Of a stretch of 21,064 bases of DNA, positions 13,284 through 20,790 are shown piece by piece. The notes beneath the pieces are model-generated. The model ran no database searches. It was given only the letters and a program-made list of their open reading frames with translations, and was not told the DNA's origin. The DNA is from a virus, in the IMG/VR virus record IMGVR_UViG_3300007734_000455, positions 1 through 21,064 of that record, one strand, 5' to 3'. The stretch's first letter is position 1, and each line of letters begins with the position of its first letter. The translations under genes were made by a program, and so were the position numbers.

Positions 13284-13701
13284 TATTTACGCCTAACTGT
13301 TGCCTTCTTATTGTTGTAATACTTTTCTTGCAAAATGGCTTTTATGGCCGCATAAATCGCTGGATCAACTTCTAGTAAATCTTTAGGGCTGATACCTGTT
13401 GCCACCGACACGGTAGCGACTTCATAGATTTGTCCGTGCCGGTCTATCCATTTTTTGAATCATAAACCAAATCAACATCTGAGTATTGATTGATATATTC
13501 ATCACCAAAGGCTAGTTCGGTTTTGCCTGCATCTTTTTCAAGTTTCCAGGCAAACCACCACAAATCACTTTCCATTTGTAGGTCACTTAATCTCTTACGC
13601 CAGCCTGTTTTAAATTCGGCTTCAAAAGCCACCTTTACAGATGGCGTAAGATCATAAGTAAGTTTTTTTCCATCTTTTTTAACAATTTCAATCTTGTGCA
13701 T
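13283..13701 (-). CDS. Tail assembly chaperone, -1 frameshift fusion (G-T form)
   Basis: If ribosomes slip back one base on A AAA AAT (13456-13450), translation passes the TAG at 13446 and continues with TGG ATA GAC, giving WIDRHGQIYEVATVSV, GISPKDLLEVDP, AIYAAIKAILQEKYY and ending KKATVRRK: 55 added residues, 139 in all. The added part is open up to a TAA that shares TAATG with the next gene. It has no start codon with a ribosome binding site of its own. Programmed -1 frameshifting at this gene is a known, widely conserved feature of siphovirus tails; the site and the open frame are both seen here. Confidence 0.85.
13444..13701 (-). CDS. Tail assembly chaperone, short form
   Basis: An 85-residue protein between the major tail protein and tape measure that ends YDSKNG. 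It has the features of a G-type tail assembly chaperone: short beta start (MHKIEIVKKDGKKLTYDLTP), central helices rich in Trp (LWWFAWKLEK) and an acidic end. Such proteins coat the tape measure during tail assembly and are absent from the virion. AAAGGTGG four bases from the ATG is a good ribosome binding site. The last codons contain a slippery heptamer that allows a longer fusion product. Confidence 0.85.
   Translation of the reverse strand: MHKIEIVKKDGKKLTYDLTPSVKVAFEAEFKTGWRKRLSDLQMESDLWWFAWKLEKDAGKTELAFGDEYINQYSDVDLVYDSKNG
13450..13456 (-). promoter_or_regulatory. Slippery heptamer for -1 frameshift
   Basis: A AAA AAT in frame fits the X XXY YYZ rule and lies only one sense codon before the TAG stop of the short chaperone. 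Six consecutive A bases, preceded by TC and followed by TGG, are read here. No stem-loop was worked out downstream. Confidence 0.85.
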
Positions 13702-13719
13702 TGTCCCACCTTTCCTTTA

Positions 13720-14127
13720 TTACGCGCTTGTTGATTTTGTTAATGCAGTTACCGGAATTGAAACACTTACGCTTGCTACTGCATCAACAGCACCATTAAC
13801 AGGTGTCCATGATGAAATAAGGCAAGACATTGTGTAACTAGGATTTGTCGCTGAAACTGTGCCTGATACTGGGATCAACTTGATGTTGAGTTTAGTACCT
13901 AGCGCATCTTCAAATAGTGAGTTCACTGATGCAGATGCAAAATCATTGTACAGTTCAAGATTTAGTGTTGGGCGTTCAATCCCACCAATCATGTTTTGTA
14001 CGGAATCATTCATTGCGGTGATCTCAACTTGATCAATTTCCCGGTTAAGGCTTACAGTGCTGACATGATCAGTAATGGTAGTTGTACCTACAATCACGGC
14101 AACTTTGTTACCCATAAATATGGCCAT
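13720..14127 (-). CDS. Major tail (tube) protein
   Basis: A 135-residue protein with all-beta character: MGNKVAVIVGTTTITDHVSTV, SLNREIDQVEITAMND, IGGIERPTLNLELYND, then LNIKLIPVSG and a long terminal strand VASVSVSIPVTALT. This is the compact tail-tube fold, at the short end of the family range. It sits between tail terminator and tail assembly chaperone, as usual. GAGGAAAAAT before the ATG is a strong ribosome binding site, suited to a protein made in many copies. About 15 bases separate it from each neighbour. Confidence 0.85.
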   Translation of the reverse strand: MAIFMGNKVAVIVGTTTITDHVSTVSLNREIDQVEITAMNDSVQNMIGGIERPTLNLELYNDFASASVNSLFEDALGTKLNIKLIPVSGTVSATNPSYTMSCLISSWTPVNGAVDAVASVSVSIPVTALTKSTSA

Positions 14128-14143
14128 ATTTTTCCTCTCGTTA

Positions 14144-14554
14144 CTAACCTATCAATTCAACCGAATATTGATAACTTAGGTAGTCAATATTAGCGGAAGT
14201 AATTGTGCCAGGGCTTGCAGACACAACCCTGAGCGTTTGTACAGCACCGCTTAATGTTTTATCAGCCTCAATTGCGGTTTTAATTGAAGTTGAACCGGAT
14301 GAAGCAAGTAGCCCATCCAATCTTTCTTGTCCATTTCTTTCACTCATTCTACCAACTACTACAATAATTTGACAGGATGCAGAATCAAATCCTCTATTCA
14401 ATGTGTAGTCATAATTCATAGTTAATTGGCCAACAATTGCAAAAGCATTGTTTGTTGGGATGTTTGTAGAATCCGGGACATAATCAAAAACACGCAACCC
14501 ACTTATTGTTTGTAGTGCAGTTTTAAGATTATCTCTAACGGTGCTTGGTGTCAT
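14144..14554 (-). CDS. Tail terminator protein (probable)
   Basis: A 136-residue protein in the slot before the major tail protein. Visible pattern: TVRDNLKTALQTISGLRVFDYVPD, then NYDYTLNRGFDSASCQIIVVVGRMSERNGQ broken by loops, then LDGLLASSGSTSIKTAIEAD and a final beta strand LSYQYSVELIG. This helix-strand layout and the R-G-D-S/GRxSxR-Q-LD spacing match tail terminator or tail completion proteins of actinophages, which cap the tail tube and join it to the head. No stopper-type protein is seen between this gene and the connector. Start by ATGA overlap with the connector stop. Confidence 0.7.
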   Translation of the reverse strand: MTPSTVRDNLKTALQTISGLRVFDYVPDSTNIPTNNAFAIVGQLTMNYDYTLNRGFDSASCQIIVVVGRMSERNGQERLDGLLASSGSTSIKTAIEADKTLSGAVQTLRVVSASPGTITSANIDYLSYQYSVELIG

Positions 14555-15174
14555 GCAATTACTTCTTTTTTATATGCCCTAACCATTGCCGTTACATCCC
14601 GACCAATTGGTGACATTCTGACAACACCTAAATCACCTAGTCCTAATATTCCACCAGGGGCATCTTTGCGCTTGTATAAATCGGCTGTAAGAATTAAACA
14701 AGCCATATTTATGTCATCTGGTACTGACGGCCAGCCCCATCTAGCAGTTACTTGTACGCCTGGGCGCAAACCATTTTGGGTTAGTCCTGGGAATATTGGC
14801 CAGGTTTCGGTATTAGATACCATTGTTAATTGAGTAAAAGGTCGGCCTAAAGATGATGCGGTTAATGGGTCTAAAATGTAATCTTGGTTTAAGGTTAAGG
14901 TTTTTGTGTAAGTACCATTGCCATTTATATCTAAGGCAACAACCAAACTAGATGTAGTACCAATATCATCTACATAAACAAAAATATCTGAGTACGCACG
15001 ATACAGCCGTGCAGATGCGTTAGCATCTAAATAAAATCTTCTATTAGCAATCCGATCAATTGACCTTGATGCTGATTCAATCAAATCTTCTAGCAAGTCA
15101 TTATCTGTATTGTCAGATATAGACATGTAGTTTTTAATTTGAGTTAATGTTGCATATCCATTTGTTATAGCCAT
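14551..15174 (-). CDS. Head-tail connector (gp6-like adaptor)
   Basis: A 207-residue protein that begins MAITNGYATLTQIKNYM and continues DLLEDLIESASRSIDRIANRRFY, the first helices of the gp6/gp15-type head-tail adaptor that docks on the portal. The middle carries DLNGNGTYT-like beta sequence (ALDINGNGTYTKTLTL) and VTARWGWPSVPDDINMACL, the usual closing segment of longer actinophage versions. ATG 15174 is preferred over an in-frame TTG at 15216, because GGA lies 8-10 bases upstream and the family motif starts a few residues later. It ends in an ATGA overlap with the next gene. A long hairpin may limit its translation. Confidence 0.85.
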   Translation of the reverse strand: MAITNGYATLTQIKNYMSISDNTDNDLLEDLIESASRSIDRIANRRFYLDANASARLYRAYSDIFVYVDDIGTTSSLVVALDINGNGTYTKTLTLNQDYILDPLTASSLGRPFTQLTMVSNTETWPIFPGLTQNGLRPGVQVTARWGWPSVPDDINMACLILTADLYKRKDAPGGILGLGDLGVVRMSPIGRDVTAMVRAYKKEVIA

Positions 15175-15241
15175 GATCGGTATCCAAATCCTGTACTGCC
15201 CTGGGACATTAGACAAACTCCATTCTCTGAATACCGATCAT
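15173..15241 (-). repeat. 11-bp inverted repeat covering the connector start codon
   Basis: A perfect 11-bp inverted repeat, ATGATCGGTAT at 15173-15183 and its complement ATACCGATCAT at 15231-15241, with 47 bases between arms. On the minus-strand transcript the second arm ends two bases into the ATG of the head-tail connector gene (15174). A folded RNA would hide that start codon. It could also be a pair of protein-binding half sites. The repeat is read directly; the role is inferred. Confidence 0.5.
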
Positions 15242-15250
15242 AGTTAGAAT

Positions 15251-15278
15251 CCAGGCCACTGGAAGGGTAGCGGCCTGG
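15251..15278 (-). terminator. Hairpin after capsid gene
   Basis: Just after the capsid stop, CCAGGCC and GGCCTGG form a perfect 7-bp G+C-rich stem around a 14-base loop (arms 15272-15278 and 15251-15257). It is followed by ATTCTAACT on the minus strand rather than a clear U-run, so it is a weak terminator or attenuator at best. It may instead protect the 3' end of capsid mRNA. Confidence 0.45.
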
Positions 15279-15290
15279 AAACTTATTGGT

Positions 15291-16649
15291 TTAGAAACTT
15301 GGTGTTGCTAAACCTGTACCGTTAATTTGTGCAACAGCCTTTGGATAACGCTCTGCGGTAAATGCTGACATACCGAATAGAACAATATTAATTGCAACCT
15401 TGCCACTTGGTTCTTCAAATGTGACATAGGTAGGTGCGGCGGCTTCTTCCCATAGATGGGTTTCATTCAAATCAACTACAAAGATTGTATCTTGATTTGT
15501 ACCTGCACCAACATTGGTTGCAATGTTGGCATCTACGATAATTGGCAATCCTAGAATTGAGTAACCTGAGTTACCGTATGTAGGTGTGCCGTTACCTGTA
15601 CCCATTGCGTTCATAGGATTGTATGCCTGTGGCACAATCAATGGCCTATTTTGACCATCAACACCAGCCAATAGGAATCCTAGACGGCGTGGGTGCATGA
15701 TTACTGCATTTGGATTGACATAGATATTGCTTTGAATCTGTTGGATTGCATCTGCAATCTTTGGATATAGTCCAGCAACTGTACCTGTTGTAGCAGTGTA
15801 AGTTACTAACACTCCGCTAGTCATAGTTAATAGACCTAATGGTTGGCCGTTTGCGCCTGATCCATTTAGGAGTGAGTTATCCAACTTGGTGTGGTAGTCG
15901 CGAATCAAGTCACCCAAAACAATTCCCTCAATGTTGTATCCGCGTAGTAATGCTTGCTTAGATACTGATTGTTGGCCGGCAATTGTATTTACATTGACGG
16001 TTAGGGTGTTGTCTGCAATATCTTGTGATACTGCGGCTGTATTTTGTGATGTTTGATATGCAGTGGTTGTGCCAGTATTGATCTTAGAGATAACTACTGA
16101 CATGCCCTGTGTAGGCAATTGGTGTTTGCGTGCGGCATCTGCAAATGGGCGACCAGCGCGTGCCAATGGTGCATATAGATCAACTAGGTATTGTGGCACT
16201 ACCAAGCCTGCAAAATTGGATGTACCAACTGCACGCTTCTCAATTGCCATTTCCTGTTGATGGCGTGCGATTCTCGCACTAGCATCACCATCAGTTTTAA
16301 ATTGTGCTTTTAAAGCATCTGTTAAGAAATCATTGCCTGATCTCTCTGAGTAAGTAAGTTGCTCGCTTGTAACAATAAAGCCACCGGCGCGTGCTTCTTT
16401 CTTTGGCTCAACATTAGCATCAACCTTAGCGGCTAATTCTGCGGCCTTTTGATTGCGAATTTCAATATCGCTCATCTGCTCAATTCGCTCATCCAACTTT
16501 TTGATCTCCAAGTTAAGGGCTTCAACATTAGCCAACTCAACTTCTGATAGATCGCGTGCTTCTTCTGCGGCACGGTCTAAAGTTGCCTGAATGAGAGATG
16601 TCTTTGATTCGCGCTTCTCGCGTAGAGAAGATAGAAATGTGTTTGACAT
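15291..16649 (-). CDS. Major capsid protein (HK97 fold)
   Basis: A 452-residue precursor of the capsid subunit. Residues 1 to about 80 are a charged, heptad-like coiled coil (for example VEALNLEIKKLDERIEQM), the delta/scaffolding domain that the upstream protease would remove. The HK97-fold shell domain follows, with VVPQYLVDLYAPLARAGRPF, LDNSLLNGSGANGQPLGLL, VIMHPRRLGFLLAGVD and YSILGLPIIVDANI, and it ends with FTAERYPKAVAQI. AGGAGAACT before the ATG at 16649 is a strong ribosome binding site. The gene stands apart from its neighbours: it has a promoter-like leader above and a non-coding gap with hairpins below, which fits a protein needed in large amounts. Confidence 0.96.
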   Translation of the reverse strand: MSNTFLSSLREKRESKTSLIQATLDRAAEEARDLSEVELANVEALNLEIKKLDERIEQMSDIEIRNQKAAELAAKVDANVEPKKEARAGGFIVTSEQLTYSERSGNDFLTDALKAQFKTDGDASARIARHQQEMAIEKRAVGTSNFAGLVVPQYLVDLYAPLARAGRPFADAARKHQLPTQGMSVVISKINTGTTTAYQTSQNTAAVSQDIADNTLTVNVNTIAGQQSVSKQALLRGYNIEGIVLGDLIRDYHTKLDNSLLNGSGANGQPLGLLTMTSGVLVTYTATTGTVAGLYPKIADAIQQIQSNIYVNPNAVIMHPRRLGFLLAGVDGQNRPLIVPQAYNPMNAMGTGNGTPTYGNSGYSILGLPIIVDANIATNVGAGTNQDTIFVVDLNETHLWEEAAAPTYVTFEEPSGKVAINIVLFGMSAFTAERYPKAVAQINGTGLATPSF

Positions 16650-16685
16650 AGTTCTCCTATTAGTAGTTTTTGTAGTGAGAAGGTG

Positions 16686-16708
16686 TAACGCGCCGGTAAC
16701 CGGGGTTA
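16686..16708 (-). promoter_or_regulatory. Hairpin in capsid leader
   Basis: An interrupted inverted repeat lies in the leader of the capsid transcript: TAAC (16686-16689) pairs with GTTA (16705-16708) and CCGGT (16693-16697) with ACCGG (16699-16703), with unpaired bases between the two parts. Because the inner arms are separated by one base, the hairpin would form as a four-pair stem with a 3-base loop. It could stabilise the 5' end of the capsid mRNA. Function is inferred. Confidence 0.35.
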
Positions 16709-16729
16709 GGTGTTCTACGACTTATCAAA

Positions 16730-16760
16730 ATTATATCTCTTTTTTTAATGCTTTAAGCAA
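16730..16760 (-). promoter_or_regulatory. Candidate promoter for the capsid gene
   Basis: On the minus strand a perfect -10 hexamer TATAAT occupies 16735-16730. A -35-like TTGCTT lies at 16760-16755 with a 19-base, A-rich spacer. Transcription would start near 16723, leaving a leader of about 74 bases before the capsid ATG. The TATAAT overlaps the stop codon of the preceding gene, so it falls exactly at the gene border. The -35 is weak and the spacing long. Confidence 0.5.
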
Positions 16761-17261
16761 TTCCATAGCCGTGTTAAATCTTGTTTTTTCTTCACCGCGA
16801 TTTTGATTAGCAATTTTTTCTGACCATGACTTGCCCGCATCTCCACCCCACAAAGCCCAGGCAATGCGACCATTTGACGGATAACCTTCTTCACCTGGGC
16901 TAAATCCTTCTGCCTTTTTATCAACTTCATGTCTTGCAAAAAATGACACCATTCGGTTCACTGTATCTAAAGGCAAATTCTTGCCATTAACAATATCTCT
17001 TGCTCTAGCAATACCGACTTCTGTACCGCCCCTACCAAATTCTGAACGCCAATCTAAACCCCTTTGTGCTTCTGCCTTCATTGCGGCAGTTGGTTCATAT
17101 CCTTCTGCTCTGTTTTCGCCATACTCAGATATGTTAATTGCGGTCATTTGATCTTCCGCTTGTGCCTGAGTTTTGTGGCAACCAATTAACTCATTGGTAT
17201 CAGTTTTTACAACTGCAAAACCTTCACACTCAGGATGGTTATTTGTTACGCTGTATGGCAT
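16731..17261 (-). CDS. Conserved phage head-region protein, function unknown
   Basis: A 176-residue protein between protease and capsid. Two parts can be seen. Residues 1-45 contain HPECEGFAVVKTD and LIGCHKT, a small domain with two cysteines. Residues 57-155 contain AAMKAEAQRGLDWRSEFGRG, ARARDIVNG, RMVSFFARHEVDK and GRIAWALWGGDAGKSW, a block I recognise as recurring in phage proteins near the prohead protease. The protein ends in a basic helix, MELLKALKKEI. No catalytic role can be assigned. Position suggests a capsid assembly or internal-head function. AAGGAAAATATTAG precedes the ATG. The stop codon overlaps the -10 box of the proposed capsid promoter. Confidence 0.75.
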   Translation of the reverse strand: MPYSVTNNHPECEGFAVVKTDTNELIGCHKTQAQAEDQMTAINISEYGENRAEGYEPTAAMKAEAQRGLDWRSEFGRGGTEVGIARARDIVNGKNLPLDTVNRMVSFFARHEVDKKAEGFSPGEEGYPSNGRIAWALWGGDAGKSWSEKIANQNRGEEKTRFNTAMELLKALKKEI

Positions 17262-17790
17262 CTAATATTTTCCTTGCTTCATCTAGGCGTGGGGTTATTG
17301 GCGGTTGGCCATCACGCATACCTGTGACGCTGGCAAGTTCGCCATAAGCACCAAAGGTAACAAGTGATACTTCTGCCAAATGTGCCTTCAATCTTTCCAT
17401 TACACCATCAGGTCTTTTTTTGTTTTTGATTGGCATAAATCCAACTGACAATTGATCTAATGCGCCATCTTTAACCAACTCTAATGCTTCATCACCTTCA
17501 CGCGTTTTAGAAATTTTAAATTCTGCATATAAGCCTTCATCTGTTTCCCTAAGCAATGTAGCACGGCCTAAAACATTATTCTCACCATGTCCTCTAAGAA
17601 GTTTGACCCGGTGCGGTGCTTTGATAACTTCTGCAAAAACGCCTTTTCTAAATACTTCAATCATGGTGCTGGTGATGCGCTGTTCTTTGTTATATGGCAC
17701 GGCAATACCAAAAATAGTACGGCCATCTCCATTAGCGCGTAACTCTAAATTAACTGAGTAACTTCTATTTTCCATTTTTTCATCAGACAT
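17239..17790 (-). CDS. Prohead maturation protease (HK97 family)
   Basis: A 183-residue serine protease of the HK97 prohead protease family, which cleaves the scaffold-like part of the capsid protein. The family pattern is visible as RTIFGIAVPYN, then EVFRKGVF, then LLRGHGENNVLGRA containing the active-site His, and LDQLSVGFMP containing the probable active-site Ser, followed by LAEVSLVTFGAYGELASV. The ATG at 17790 has AGAGGA 8 bases upstream and overlaps the portal stop; another ATG at 17799 sits too close to that ribosome binding site. Its C-terminus overlaps the next gene by 23 bases. Confidence 0.92.
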   Translation of the reverse strand: MSDEKMENRSYSVNLELRANGDGRTIFGIAVPYNKEQRITSTMIEVFRKGVFAEVIKAPHRVKLLRGHGENNVLGRATLLRETDEGLYAEFKISKTREGDEALELVKDGALDQLSVGFMPIKNKKRPDGVMERLKAHLAEVSLVTFGAYGELASVTGMRDGQPPITPRLDEARKILDAIQRNK

Positions 17791-18973
17791 AGTTAGCATC
17801 CTCTACTGTATCCACCGCATCACTTTGTAATGATTCATCTTCTTCGTTTTCTTCTTCATCCCCTTCTTCATGATCCATAGGGTCAAGGTTTTCATAATCT
17901 CTAACTTCATCAACAGTTAAAAATCCGTTTGATAATGCAACCGCATAAGCATCATATCTACTAGCGGTATCGGTCTTTAATAATGATTCATACTTAAATG
18001 CGGCTGTTTGACCCCGAACAAGTAAATCAGAAAATGCCGCTTCAATGCGTTCTGCTATTGGCTGAATTGACCATTTGATTAATTGCAAGTTTTCTTGTTC
18101 AACATTTGAGTAGGTTCGGCTTGAATTAGGTGATCCTAAGAAATACGGCGGTAAGCCTAAAATGTTTGCCGCTTCTGTAAGCCCGGCTGTTTGCGCTTCA
18201 ACTAATTGAGATTCTGCCGCATTGCTACTTAACACTTCAAAATCTGTTGATGAATTCATTACAACTGGTGATCTATTGCGAGATGAATACATTGCCATCC
18301 ATGCGCTCTTTAGGGCATCCGCTTCTTCTTGTGTTAAATCAGGATTGGCAGATTTGATAACTGCCGTAGGATTTACACCACCATCAAAATATCTTGATGC
18401 ATATTCATTGATTGCTATTTCTTTACCTAATGCTTGTTTAGCAACGGCAAGGATGCCTTTACCAACTAAATCACCTGGCATTGTAAAATTTTTAATATGT
18501 AAAATTTCTGATTGATCGTAGGTGCGTTCATCAATTGTATAAACAATTCTGCCATTATCTCGCGCAACTTGAACGCGATCAGGTGAAACAGGGTAGATGC
18601 TCTCCGGCAATCCATTAACGCCTGGTTCACCTAATACCGCAACATAATTACCATGAATGATCAAAGCGGCGGCCATTGCGCTAATTGTCTGCATCCTTGT
18701 TTCATTTGGTACTGGCCGCATTAAAATTTGTGGCGTTGGTTTAACTTCTCTTTTATTGCGATAGGCACACAAAGGTAATGCACCAATAGCATCACTTATT
18801 AAAGTTATACCGCGAAATATTGCAGGTATGCCAAGTGCAGTATTTTGATCTACATAAGCACCTGCCCAATTGCCTTCAAAAAATCGGCCAACTCTACCTA
18901 AAGAATCTACATACCCGGAAGATGTATAAACCATAGATGGTTGTATTTGTCTTTTAAGTAAGCGGCCTAGCAT
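17783..18973 (-). CDS. Portal protein (HK97-like)
   Basis: A 396-residue portal protein, the dodecameric ring at the capsid vertex through which DNA passes and on which the head and neck are built. It is typical of the HK97/phage_portal family in length and in having GIPAIFRGITLISDAIGALP near residues 48-67, the central LHIKNF segment, and a helical stretch with LGLPPYFLG and TYSNVEQENL. The C-terminal 30 residues are strongly acidic (EEGDEEENEEDE). AGAGG lies just upstream and the start shares TAATG with the preceding membrane-protein gene. The end overlaps the prohead protease start by 8 bases, indicating translational coupling. Confidence 0.95.
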   Translation of the reverse strand: MLGRLLKRQIQPSMVYTSSGYVDSLGRVGRFFEGNWAGAYVDQNTALGIPAIFRGITLISDAIGALPLCAYRNKREVKPTPQILMRPVPNETRMQTISAMAAALIIHGNYVAVLGEPGVNGLPESIYPVSPDRVQVARDNGRIVYTIDERTYDQSEILHIKNFTMPGDLVGKGILAVAKQALGKEIAINEYASRYFDGGVNPTAVIKSANPDLTQEEADALKSAWMAMYSSRNRSPVVMNSSTDFEVLSSNAAESQLVEAQTAGLTEAANILGLPPYFLGSPNSSRTYSNVEQENLQLIKWSIQPIAERIEAAFSDLLVRGQTAAFKYESLLKTDTASRYDAYAVALSNGFLTVDEVRDYENLDPMDHEEGDEEENEEDESLQSDAVDTVEDANYV

Positions 18974-19119
18974 TATTTACCTCTGTTTTCCAAAGCAACG
19001 CCAAATAAAACTAAAAATGCACCTGCCAATATTACAGCCACAACCGGATTAAATGTTGCGACACCTGCAACTATAAATAAAGAACCTGTTATTTGTAAAG
19101 CGGATGGTAAATATTTCAT
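18973..19119 (-). CDS. Small membrane protein between TerL and portal
   Basis: A 48-residue reading frame that exactly fills the gap between TerL and portal: its ATG shares TAATG with the TerL stop and its TAA shares TAATG with the portal start. The protein begins MKYLPSALQITGSLFIVAG and is almost wholly hydrophobic, reading as two transmembrane helices with a turn at Asn-Pro (residues 24-25) and a short polar tail LENRGK. Small membrane proteins at this spot occur in other actinophage-type genomes, but their role is unknown. The exact fit at both ends is the main evidence that the gene is real. Confidence 0.8.
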   Translation of the reverse strand: MKYLPSALQITGSLFIVAGVATFNPVVAVILAGAFLVLFGVALENRGK

Positions 19120-20534
19120 TAGTAGATTTTACTCCTTGCCACCGGCTGATCTTCTATTTTTGTTACCACTCCATACCGTGCCAGTGTAGCCGCTACAAGT
19201 GGTGTTATGTTGGTTGTGCTTTGGCGATTCCATGCCCAGGAATCTCCAAGTGGTCTTTTAGTTGAACCCATAATTGCCGTTTTTAAATTAGGATCATCTA
19301 AATGACATATTGTTTTAGCCTGTACCGCATCATAAAATGAACCACAGGCGCGTGCGTAGTCACGCAAGTGTATAGACATAACACCAATATCCTGTTTTTC
19401 AAGTTCCACTATTAATGATGCGGCAGGCGATCCAGTATCTATAACCACCTTTGTATTGTGCTTTTTACACAACTCAACCAATCTAGGCAGTACCCATGAT
19501 GTGCCTTCTTTACATTCAATCAACTCAATAGGCGTAAAATCTCTAACTAGCCCGGATACTGCTATTGATGCCCTATCGCGCTCACGCGAAATATCTACAC
19601 CAAATACAACTTGATTGCCAACGGTTATATCTGTTCTTGCCAATGAATCCCATAATTCAGTATTGATAACTTGTACGGCATCTTTAGCCGGCCATACATT
19701 CAACCACTCTTTTGTAAATATCTCAGGGCTATTGGTTGCCGCCGCTTCTTTAACCGCATCCAGTAATACACCCTTTTCTTCATGCAATGACGGTATGGCT
19801 TGATACCACACTTCTTGATCTAGGTAATCAAATTCATCATTAGCCGGACACCATTCAAACCAAGCCAATTTGTTTTGCGGTTCGGCTATCTCTCTATGTC
19901 CTATTTCGCGGTAATGTTCTAATAACTCAGATTGGCCGGGTCTGCCGGCATTGGAGAGAATCCATAATTGACCATTGCGCTTTGTAGCCAAAGTTGGTTG
20001 TAAGTTAGCAATTAGTGATAGCGGATGGGTCAATGCTTCATCAATGACCATGAGATTTAAACTTAGGCCGCGTGCGCCTTTGTCATTAGGTGTAACAATT
20101 CCATAGGTTGAGCCATTACGCATGTATATCTTTTCACTGCCATTTACTCGCGATACCCTAGCAATACGCTTTAAAAATTTAGGCGATAATTGAAAACTTA
20201 ATAAATGTTCTTCCCATTTACCTTTAGCCATATTGCGATCCTGGGCAGTGTAGGCAACATGCCTTTTAGGTTGTAATAGTTCATAAGCAATACGCGTTTC
20301 AATAAGTTTGCTTTTGCCATTTTGCCTGCCCACCTGGGCGGCTACGGTGCGGTATTTGTACAAACCATCTTGATCTTTTTCTAATCCCACATCTGCTACA
20401 TATTTTTGCCAATCAAACAATTCAAAACCTAATAGGCGTGCTACCTGGGCTAACTTGTCGCCTTCCGTTTCGCATGTTTCATCTCTTAGTGATGCCCATC
20501 TAGGCTTACATAAGATTTTATTCAAAAAGATCAT
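19119..20534 (-). CDS. terL: Terminase large subunit
   Basis: ATPase-nuclease of the DNA packaging motor, 471 residues from the chosen start. Walker A is GRQNGKS at about residues 69-75 and Walker B is VIDEA at about 163-167. The RNase H-like nuclease domain starts at VFGVDIS (Asp314) and continues with VVIDTGS (Asp366). The ATG at 20534 overlaps the TerS end; a GAGGA sits very close to it, so a TTG at 20525 with better spacing is an alternative start. A longer reading to 20624 would overlap TerS almost completely and is rejected. It ends in TAATG shared with the next small gene. Confidence 0.95.
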   Translation of the reverse strand: MIFLNKILCKPRWASLRDETCETEGDKLAQVARLLGFELFDWQKYVADVGLEKDQDGLYKYRTVAAQVGRQNGKSKLIETRIAYELLQPKRHVAYTAQDRNMAKGKWEEHLLSFQLSPKFLKRIARVSRVNGSEKIYMRNGSTYGIVTPNDKGARGLSLNLMVIDEALTHPLSLIANLQPTLATKRNGQLWILSNAGRPGQSELLEHYREIGHREIAEPQNKLAWFEWCPANDEFDYLDQEVWYQAIPSLHEEKGVLLDAVKEAAATNSPEIFTKEWLNVWPAKDAVQVINTELWDSLARTDITVGNQVVFGVDISRERDRASIAVSGLVRDFTPIELIECKEGTSWVLPRLVELCKKHNTKVVIDTGSPAASLIVELEKQDIGVMSIHLRDYARACGSFYDAVQAKTICHLDDPNLKTAIMGSTKRPLGDSWAWNRQSTTNITPLVAATLARYGVVTKIEDQPVARSKIY

Positions 20535-20790
20535 CTTCCTCAGGCAAACTACAACTATCCCATATCTCGCGTAACTCTTTAGATATTGATGGGATTGTGT
20601 GGCCACCTTTACCTGATTCCTCAATGCGATCCCAGGCGCGTGCTAGACCTAATAGCATCTCTCGCTTTACACCATCAATATCTGTACGCCCGGTTAATGA
20701 TTTAACCATTGCGGATGTATGACGGCCTAACTTCTTTTTAGGCTTACCATTGCCGACTATTTTTAATGGCCTTGCGTTTTGCGTTTCCAT
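20518..20790 (-). CDS. Small terminase subunit (probable)
   Basis: A 90-residue protein placed between HNH and large terminase, the usual slot for the DNA-recognition subunit of the packaging motor. It has a basic N-terminal part (KPKKKLGRH), a helical middle with DIDGVKREMLLGLARAWDR, and an acidic tail ending EEDDLFE. The start at 20790 is chosen because AAGGGG lies 8 bases upstream; an upstream in-frame ATG at 20823 lies deeper in the HNH gene. The gene overlaps HNH by 47 bases and its end overlaps the TerL start. Assignment rests on position, size and charge pattern more than on a sequence signature, so a DNA-binding domain is inferred. Confidence 0.7.
   Translation of the reverse strand: METQNARPLKIVGNGKPKKKLGRHTSAMVKSLTGRTDIDGVKREMLLGLARAWDRIEESGKGGHTIPSISKELREIWDSCSLPEEDDLFE

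Noticed and set aside
16745-16939. 64-codon minus-strand frame inside the 176-aa head-region gene
   Set aside because: Out-of-frame shadow of a well-conserved protein; basic low-complexity sequence.
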